From positions 4,464,001 to 4,528,000 of the forward strand of contig JAYKYS010000018.1 in NCBI GenBank assembly GCA_036924285.1: a stretch of DNA of 64,000 nt. The letters are read 5' to 3'. A program made the position numbers and the translations under genes. Positions 57,413 through 64,000 of the stretch are shown piece after piece (the stretch's first letter is position 1; every line of letters starts with the position of its first letter). The DNA comes from Asterella californica (lineage: Eukaryota > Streptophyta > Marchantiopsida > Marchantiales > Aytoniaceae). The notes under the pieces are model-generated. The model saw only the letters and a program-made list of their open reading frames with translations. It made no database searches and had not been told where the DNA came from.

Positions 57413-60400
57413 CAAAAACAAGACTATGTAGCTAAAATACTTCATGCATAGACCCAACTCACAATATGTAAGAAGAAGTACAGAAATGGGTGATACAATT
57501 CCAAACTGAACCGTTTTTTGTTGTGTGATGATATCTTTATTCCCAACCTCCTTCTCATACGCACGAAACTATAGAAAATCAAGTTAATTTGATGGAGGAT
57601 GAAGTAAATCATGAGTTTCACTATTTCTCGTAAAAGTTTTTTTGTTTTAATTGGTTGATACGTCTTGTTCTTTTGTTATTTTTGATTTACAATAGCAGGA
57701 GATTTCTAGAAATGATAGTCTCATTTAGAGACTTACTTGATGTTCTAATTCACTTCAGATGAGATTACGGAAGAGAACGATGTAAATCAACATTGCTACT
57801 TGGACTGATCTACCTGGACGGTCAGATTACTTTTGATGATTTCTCAAATCAAACATAATTTTGAACAATGCATTTTTTCTTCTTCAATTTTCGAGAGTGA
57901 TATCGATTCTTCAAGTACGAACTGAAATTTTTTGTTTGAAGGAAAAGACTAAGTTTGGTACCACATTCTCCTACCGTGCTTTTCAAGTAAACTTGAAGCT
58001 CGTACGAGCCAATGCACTAAACTTTAAAGTGCCTCATTTCCAGGTGTGTTGCAAGTAAAAATTTGTACGAAGTACGTATTAACATGAATCTTTGATAGAC
58101 GTAAACATTTTTTTAGTTACGGAAGAGTATAGACATTTTCGAGACTATTCTTATCTTCTCTACAGCGACGAGGTTCCCCCTAGGCTTGGTCCAGCTTGTT
58201 GTTTCGGCATTGTCTACAGCGAACGTAGTGTTGTGCACGATATCTCAGATCGACACCTTGCTCGCTGTCCTCATGATCGAGAGCGGATAGCTACTCATAA
58301 TGTATCAGGGACGTTATGTTTGTTATAGCACAAGAGAGCGACTACATGACGTGGAGAAAGTAATGATATTCTTTTCAGGCTCAATGAGAGTTGACTTGTA
58401 CATGATGAAAGAGGATTAGGTCTCAGTGACAGATGTGGTTGTCACGGATCTGACATGAAACTCAGTGGTCGCATAAGTGATCATCCATCCCTCGAGATGG
58501 ACTACATGTGTGGTGACAGCAGTGACGGTGACCAAGTATAAGGGTATGCAAGAAATACATCACTCCATCCCTTAGCCTTAGAGATATATGGATCCTCATT
58601 CTCAGAATTCGATGTTTTCTTCAAGATTATGCCAAAGCTTATCATGATAGACTTCAAAGGTATCACTTTTTTTTCTTTTTGAAGTACGTTCTTTAGACAG
58701 CGTGTTTTCATTGCTCTGCAGAGAGCTCTAGCAGGTGTGGTCCACAGTAGAACAATTGTTGTAAGCGACGCTAATTCTTGTTGTCAGAGTTTTGATTTAT
58801 CGAGAGTAATTTAAGAATAATAGATTATTTTAGAGCTACAGATATAGAAGCTTAGTCTCGACGTTCTTCCTCCCTTGGAGGTGTTGGTTGTTCGGACCTT
58901 CGAATCCCTCTTTCCTTTGTACAGCTTGATGAGTTCTTTTCATCCGCTTGCTATTGCGTCGTGCTTCTCTCTCGAAATCACAAAAGAAACCAGCCGAGAA
59001 ACGGCAAACGAGATAAGAGAGAATAGACTTACCATGTTTAGACAAAACTTTCTTATTTTAGCATATAAGCATTTTTTCGTAGAAACTCCTCCTATGAGCA
59101 CTAGGAACTTTTGTTATATATAATATGTTGATGTTGGTGGGGTCTTCCCATCCGTTTGGTATCCATTGCATTGCGTTTTACGACGCAAAGGAGGATGGAT
59201 GGACTTTTAGTGTTCAAGCTTTTTCTCGCACTTTTTTGATAATTGAGTAGATAGACGGATGTGGGGTTACTCACTTTCATCCCAAGTTCCAGTTCTGGGG
59301 AGGTCCCATGCAAGCCCAAATCCTGGTCTGAGGAAGGTACAATCATATTCTATTTTTTGTAAAGTGAAGCTTGTAGTCTTGTCTTTGCTAAGTTGCTTAC
59401 GCTCAATCTCTTGCGGGCACGGTTGGAGGTGCATGCTGCTGCAAACTGTTAATGAAGCTATTGGTCCGAGTCCCGTTGTGGTAGACTCTTATGGACAGTC
59501 TCATGGTCTCGAAGATCCCAAGGGACAAATAACATCATTTATCATTTATCATTTACTATTTATATGTATTTCTGAGCACCCTTGTATATTTCCAATGCAT
59601 GCCATATAATCATGATGTTATGAAAGTCTATTAAACCTTGTATATTACCCATGCATGCAACATTGAGTTCACGTTGGAAAGGGAGAGGAGGACAAGCGTA
59701 GAGAGAAGAACAATTGTTTCGGAGAGGGTCGGGAGTGATTATCAAACTTATGGACCAGACTTAGCTCATTGGATCAAGGTTGAATAAATTCTTGTCACTG
59801 ATTGCTAGTGAGAATTCTGTAAATATTAAGGTACGGTTATAACCTCATGAGAAAATATATTTTGTATATAAACGCATATGCCAGACAGGGTAAAGAAAAC
59901 CTGCAAGTGAATCACGTGAAACTTCGCTCCATGAGACATAAAACGGAAGAACTTTCCAGTAAAATATTTTCATATTTCTCTCTTCGATCCAAATATAGAG
60001 GAGGTAAATATGTAAATATTTAGTTTATTATCTAACCCTTCCCAATGGAAGGATTAAATAATAAATTAAAAACTTCTTCGTACATATGAGTTTTTTTTTT
60101 GCAGTTGTTTGCTTGTTTTTTGAGAATATCGAGCCTTTGAGTCTTTTGAGAAATTATCAGAACGACTTCATTTAACCGAGTTTAGTACCTCATTGTAAGG
60201 AGGAGTTTTATTTTTTCAACAATGTGAGACGTAAATATTCTTCCCCACGGCCTTGTACAGTGAATGAAGCGTGGGAGTTTACATTATTTGAGCTGAATAA
60301 TTTGCTGTGGGCTTATTACATTAAGAAATAACGTGTGTGAGCATCATTAAGTTCAAATGTAAATTACAGTCAGCATCAAGTGTGAATTTGTCCACGGTAA

Positions 60401-60538
60401 CTTTCGTACATTTGTAAGAATTTAAATTTAAACATCTAAATTTAAGTTATCAAGTTCATACTGCTATGTATAAAAAACTAAATTTAAAGACTTATGACTT
60501 GAACGAAACACATGGATCTTGGAAAAAGAAAAACCCAT
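57413..60538. other. No gene seen
   Basis: About 3.1 kb, AT-rich toward the right, with only short frames. 58270-58350 resembles 48885-48970. A LINE-type or LTR border was looked for next to the chromovirus LTR; only CCCAT immediately precedes it. Confidence 0.4.
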
Positions 60539-60601
60539 TGTAAGATGAGGCTCTAGAGTGAACTCGAAACTCGAATGCCCGTGGTGGTGCATTCGCAGCC
60601 T

Positions 60602-60608
60602 TTATATA
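60602..60608 (-). promoter_or_regulatory. LTR TATA box
   Basis: CTATATAAAGG on the minus strand, about 130 bp downstream of the last heat-shock repeat and about 65 bp before the LTR end. Its position fits a U3/R core promoter. Confidence 0.7.
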
Positions 60609-60738
60609 GTGAGAGGAATAGTACATGATCAGCTTCCGGCCAATGCTCATCTCTCACGCGGATCGCTGATGTGGCTTACATGCAGCCTTAGATCTAGAAC
60701 AACATCTAGAGGTTCAGAATGAGCCACGTAGAAGGCTC

Positions 60739-60897
60739 GCTGGAAAGTTCTAGAAGCTTCTTTCTAGAAACTTCCTTCTGGAAGCTTCCCGGCTGGAAAG
60801 TTCTAGAAGCTTCTTTCTAGAAACTTCCTTCTGGAAGCTTCCCGGCTGGAAAGTTCTAGGAGCTTCATTCTAGAAACTTCCTTCTGGAAGTTTCCCG
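60739..60897 (-). promoter_or_regulatory. 3 x 53-bp repeat of heat-shock elements in U3
   Basis: Units start at 60739, 60792 and 60845. Each contains GAAnnTTCnnGAAnnTTC, then TTCnnGAAnnTTC, then TTCnnGAAnnTTC, i.e. three heat-shock elements with about ten GAA/TTC pentamer cores. Units 1 and 2 are identical or nearly so; unit 3 has lost one core (TTCTAGGAG). The consensus for heat-shock factor binding is at least three alternating nGAAn blocks, so every unit should bind. Confidence 0.85.
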
Positions 60898-61047
60898 GCG
60901 GACTTTTGGCGCACTCGCCTATTGGTAGAAGTACTATTTGCTGCATGTATTCTTCGGCCAACTTAGCCGTAACTAATTCTTATACCAAGGACTTCTACCA
61001 AACCAATTTCTCCTCTAGTTGATAAGTAGGACTCTACTTATTACAAA

Positions 61048-61060
61048 CCTCCCCCCTTTT
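61048..61060 (-). other. Polypurine tract
   Basis: AAAAGGGGGGAGG on the minus strand, overlapping the pol stop codon by two bases and lying two bases before the LTR. It would prime plus-strand DNA synthesis. Confidence 0.85.
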
Positions 61061-64000
61061 AAGAAGCAACGTCCTCGTTGCTCAACTGTTGTTCGAAAGC
61101 TTGCACTATGAGTGGGGCGTGTGCAAGATTGGTTGCAGGTTCCCATGTTGCTTCATGTAATGGATAGCCTTTCCATTTGACCAAATAATCTACCCGTTGA
61201 TGACGAGTCCCACGAACACGTTTCTTTAAGATGCATTCCACTTCAAACTCTTCCTCGCCATCGATAATTTGAGGCAGTGGTCGCGACTCTTGCGAATTGC
61301 CAAATTGAGGAGGTCGTGGTGTATATCGCCGTAATAAAGACACATGAAAAACCGGATGAATCTTCATATGGGGTGGAAGTTCGAGTTGATATGCCACTGC
61401 TCCAATTCTCCGGACAACAGAGAAAGGCCCGATGAAGCGAGGGTTGAATTTACGACTGCCGATCAGAGTAAGGTTGGTTGTGGATAACCAAACTTGATCA
61501 CCAATCGTGAACTCTTCATGCCGACGGTGTCCATCGGCATATTGCTTTTGTCGGTTCTGAGCAACTTGTAGTTTCACCTTAGCTTTGTCCACTCCTTGTT
61601 GAATTCGTGCAACGAATTCATTAACAGCATCCACTTTGGTGTTGACTGACGACGTCGTGCTGAATCGTGTCAAACTTGCTGGTGTGAGAGGATGTTCGCC
61701 GTACATGAGATAAAAAGGTGTTTCACGATTAGATGCATTGAGGGAGTTGTTGTAGGCAAATTCTACCAAAGGGAGTAGAGTGTCCCACTTCGCTTGCTCC
61801 TCCAGAGTAAAGGCTCGTAGCATGTCTTCAATGGTGCGATTGGCTCTTTCGGTTTGTCCATCGGTCTGTGGGTGATAAGCCGTAGACATGGCAAGTTTGG
61901 TCTTGAACAGACCAAATAGGGTTCTCCAAAACATGCTCGTAAACTGAGGACCTCTATCTGTTATAAGCACCCGTGATAGACCGTGCTGAGCAAAAATGGT
62001 GTTCAAATATATCTGAGCAAGTTGTGGTGCTGAGACGTCTTTCGTGGTCGGTCGAAGATGGATCATCTTGCTAAGCTTATCGACGAAGACGACGATGGAG
62101 TCAAAACCTGAGCTCGTCATGGGAAGTTCACACACTAAGTCCATACTAACATGTTCCCAACGTTTGGAAGGGATCGGGAGGGGTTGAAGGAGACCGGAGG
62201 GTGCTTGATTTGTAGCCTTATTTTGTTGACACATTGCACAACTCCGAGTGTATACTGCAACATCCTCTGCCATCTTGGGCCAATAGAACACTCGTTGGAC
62301 TGCTTCCAACGTCTTTTCTGCCCCCATGTGTCCTGCAATGGCTGAATCGTGACATTCAGTTAGTATGGTGGTACGTAGTTCTGGATCATCTGGGATCCAT
62401 AACTTCCCTTCATGGAACACCGAACCATGGTTGCGGGTGATGGTTCTTGAAGGTTTTGCTGCGACAGTCTGTGCATCCGATTTTGTGCCCTCGATCAATT
62501 TTGTCCAGAAGTCAGAATTCACCTTGACTTCAGAGACTATGTTATGCACCATAGGCATGCGGGTTAATGCATCAGCAATTTGCTTCTTGCCCTCAACGTA
62601 CGTGATGGTCATGTTGAATCGCTGCCTCCATTCTGCCCAACGGATTTGTCTCTTTGAGAGATCCTTCTGCGTCTCCAAATAGACTAAAGGTTTGTGGTCT
62701 GTCTCGACCACAAAAGCCTTCTCCCCTAGATAATGCTTCCAATGCTTAGTAGCGAGAACTATCGCCAATTCTTCTCTCTCGGTGGTGTGATAGTTCTGTT
62801 CTGCTGGTAACAACTTCCGAGAGAAGTATGCAATTGGATGCCAACCATCCTTCCATTCTTGCTGCAACACCGCCCCTACTGTCGTGCCTGATGCGTCCGT
62901 TGCTAACTTGATAGGTTTTTTTGGGTCGTACCACTTGAGGATCGGAGCATGTAGTAGCGCGGTTTTCAATGCTTGAAAACCTACTTCTTGCGCTGTTCCC
63001 CACATCCATTTCTTGCCTTTGCCTAACAGGGCAGTTAGTGGTTGTGCAAGCTTGGCAAAATGCTTAACAAATCTACGATAAAATCCTGTCAATCCCAAGA
63101 AGCTCTTAAGTTGGGTCTGATCTTCTGGAGCCTTCCATTGTTGGATGACAGCTATTTTATCGGCCATTACTTGTATGCCTTCTGCACTCACTCTGTGTCC
63201 TAAGTAGTCCACCTCCGTCTTGCCAAATTCACATTTTGAAATTTTGGCGTACAATTTATTTTGACGGAGTACTTGGAGAACCTCTCTCAAATGGTGCACA
63301 TGGTCCTCCATAGTTTTGCTATAGACTAAGATGTCGTCAAGAAATACAACGACTGATCTGTCTAAGTACGGCCGGAATATGTCATTCATCAGGCCCATGA
63401 AGGTGGCCGGTGCATTTGTGAGACCAAATGGCATTACTAAGTATTCGAAGTGACCATACCTTGTTCGAAAGGCAGTCTTTTCCACATCTTCATCAGCGAT
63501 TCGAATCTGGTTGTACCCGCTCCGTAAGTCTAGCTTCGTGAAGTACTTTGCTCCTTCGAGTTGGTCGAACAAGTCATCCATCCGAGGTAGTGGATACTTA
63601 TTCTTCACCGTTTGTTGATTGAGTGCTCGGTAATCGATGCACATCCGTAGGCTGTTATCCTTTTTCTTAACAAAAAGGACTGGAGCTCCATATGGTGACA
63701 CGCTGGGCTGGATGAACCCTTTTTGTAACATCTCCTCGATTTGCGCCTTGCACTCCTCCAATTCATGTGGCGCTAGTCTGTATGGGGCCTTACAAGGAGG
63801 GGTGCTCCCTGGAATCACCTCGATTTTGTGGTCAATCCTTCGTTTTGGTGGTAACCCTGAAGGAAGATCATCGGGAAAGACATCCCCATATTCTGCTATC
63901 ACTCCTGTCCAGCTTTCTGGTATTTGTCCGTCGAGTCGTGCACTCGGGACTTCTCTTATTAAACCCAAAAAACAGACATCGCTGTTACGTATAGCACTTG
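61059..64000 (-). CDS. pol: Chromovirus pol: RT, RNase H, integrase, chromodomain (N-terminus outside window)
   Basis: The frame is open to the right edge; there is no ATG near the apparent start (63968 is TTG), so the protein continues beyond. In order: RT with [38 protein letters not shown] and catalytic [11 protein letters not shown]; RNase H with [14 protein letters not shown] and TDHKPLVYL; integrase with the HHCC finger (HMGAEKTLE ... CAMCQQNK) and D-D-E core ([32 protein letters not shown]); a GPF/Y module ([28 protein letters not shown]); and a chromodomain ([19 protein letters not shown]). All catalytic residues that can be checked are present. It stops with TAA at 61059-61061. It would copy and integrate the element, the chromodomain guiding insertion to histone-marked chromatin. 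Confidence 0.95.
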   Translation of the reverse strand, partial: SAIRNSDVCFLGLIREVPSARLDGQIPESWTGVIAEYGDVFPDDLPSGLPPKRRIDHKIEVIPGSTPPCKAPYRLAPHELEECKAQIEEMLQKGFIQPSVSPYGAPVLFVKKKDNSLRMCIDYRALNQQTVKNKYPLPRMDDLFDQLEGAKYFTKLDLRSGYNQIRIADEDVEKTAFRTRYGHFEYLVMPFGLTNAPATFMGLMNDIFRPYLDRSVVVFLDDILVYSKTMEDHVHHLREVLQVLRQNKLYAKISKCEFGKTEVDYLGHRVSAEGIQVMADKIAVIQQWKAPEDQTQLKSFLGLTGFYRRFVKHFAKLAQPLTALLGKGKKWMWGTAQEVGFQALKTALLHAPILKWYDPKKPIKLATDASGTTVGAVLQQEWKDGWHPIAYFSRKLLPAEQNYHTTEREELAIVLATKHWKHYLGEKAFVVETDHKPLVYLETQKDLSKRQIRWAEWRQRFNMTITYVEGKKQIADALTRMPMVHNIVSEVKVNSDFWTKLIEGTKSDAQTVAAKPSRTITRNHGSVFHEGKLWIPDDPELRTTILTECHDSAIAGHMGAEKTLEAVQRVFYWPKMAEDVAVYTRSCAMCQQNKATNQAPSGLLQPLPIPSKRWEHVSMDLVCELPMTSSGFDSIVVFVDKLSKMIHLRPTTKDVSAPQLAQIYLNTIFAQHGLSRVLITDRGPQFTSMFWRTLFGLFKTKLAMSTAYHPQTDGQTERANRTIEDMLRAFTLEEQAKWDTLLPLVEFAYNNSLNASNRETPFYLMYGEHPLTPASLTRFSTTSSVNTKVDAVNEFVARIQQGVDKAKVKLQVAQNRQKQYADGHRRHEEFTIGDQVWLSTTNLTLIGSRKFNPRFIGPFSVVRRIGAVAYQLELPPHMKIHPVFHVSLLRRYTPRPPQFGNSQESRPLPQIIDGEEEFEVECILKKRVRGTRHQRVDYLVKWKGYPLHEATWEPATNLAHAPLIVQAFEQQLSNEDVAS

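Larger units (their letters stand above)
60539..61045 (-). repeat. 3' LTR, 507 bp
   Basis: On the minus strand it starts TGTAATAAGTAGAG at 61045 and ends ATCTTACA at 60539, so TGTAA...TTACA are inverted ends. It lies two bases after the polypurine tract. U3 holds the heat-shock-element array and R/U5 follows the TATA box. The 5-bp flank is CCCAT; its partner is outside the window. Confidence 0.85.
60539..64000 (-). mobile_element. Ty3/gypsy chromovirus, 3' half (5' part beyond window)
   Basis: On the minus strand: pol with reverse transcriptase, RNase H, integrase and a C-terminal chromodomain, then a polypurine tract and the 3' LTR. The order RT-RH-INT and the chromodomain place it among the chromoviruses. 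Gag, protease, primer-binding site and the 5' LTR lie past the right edge. The coding region seen is open for 980 codons without a stop, so the copy looks young. Confidence 0.95.

Noticed and set aside
62135..63994. Plus-strand ORFs and out-of-frame minus ORFs over pol
   Set aside because: Shadows of the chromovirus pol frame.
1..64000. CRISPR arrays, bacterial operons, rRNA and standard tRNA genes
   Set aside because: None found; direct repeats seen are tandem minisatellites or transposon parts, and no full cloverleaf was recognised.

Overview
This is plant nuclear DNA. Two intact multi-exon genes belong to plant families (a UDP-xylose transporter and an IQD calmodulin-binding protein), introns have GT/AG borders, and most of the rest is plant-type transposon material: a LINE, a chromodomain Ty3/gypsy element, a Mutator-like element, MITEs and SINEs. 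Intron sizes (about 100-1150 bp), moderate GC and the mix of elements would fit a bryophyte such as a liverwort. That placement is an inference; nothing in the window proves the species.

Layout. 1-5640: minus-strand L1-like LINE, running off the left edge, with ORF1 (DUF4283 plus a damaged zinc knuckle) and ORF2 (endonuclease, reverse transcriptase, zf-RVT, several frameshifts). 5.9-24.6 kb: gene-poor DNA holding a possible solo LTR, small foldback elements, palindromes, a 53-bp tandem array, and decayed coding remnants including an FCP1/NIF-like phosphatase domain. 26.17-30.04 kb: UDP-xylose transporter, plus strand, 7 exons, 353 aa. 34.24-37.26 kb: plus-strand 6-exon gene for a 700-aa protein that joins a Ser/Arg-rich (possibly plastid-targeting) N-terminus and a coiled coil to a PI3/4-kinase or FAM20-like catalytic domain. 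39.17-45.83 kb: a complete Mutator-like element with long inverted ends and a 9-10 bp target duplication. It carries a broken minus-strand transposase, a convergent intact 135-aa ORF, and a 69-bp tandem repeat. 46-50 kb: a gypsy gag remnant, a MITE arm, and a SINE with a 16-bp perfect target duplication. 50.95-53.59 kb: IQD gene, minus strand, 5 exons, 641 aa. 57.0-57.4 kb: a second good copy of the TTGATCA-box MITE. 60.54-64.0 kb: 3' half of a Ty3/gypsy chromovirus whose LTR holds three 53-bp repeats made almost entirely of heat-shock elements.

The three host genes are independent and not operon-like. The most unusual signals are the heat-shock-element array in the chromovirus LTR, the MuDR-like architecture of the Mutator element, the MITE family whose arms carry three regularly spaced TTGATCA boxes, the coiled-coil kinase fusion gene with a perfect 30-bp foldback just 3' of it, and a duplicated segment able to form two mutually exclusive perfect hairpins (46.1 kb). 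All exon borders were read by eye from GT/AG sites and frame, with no transcript evidence.
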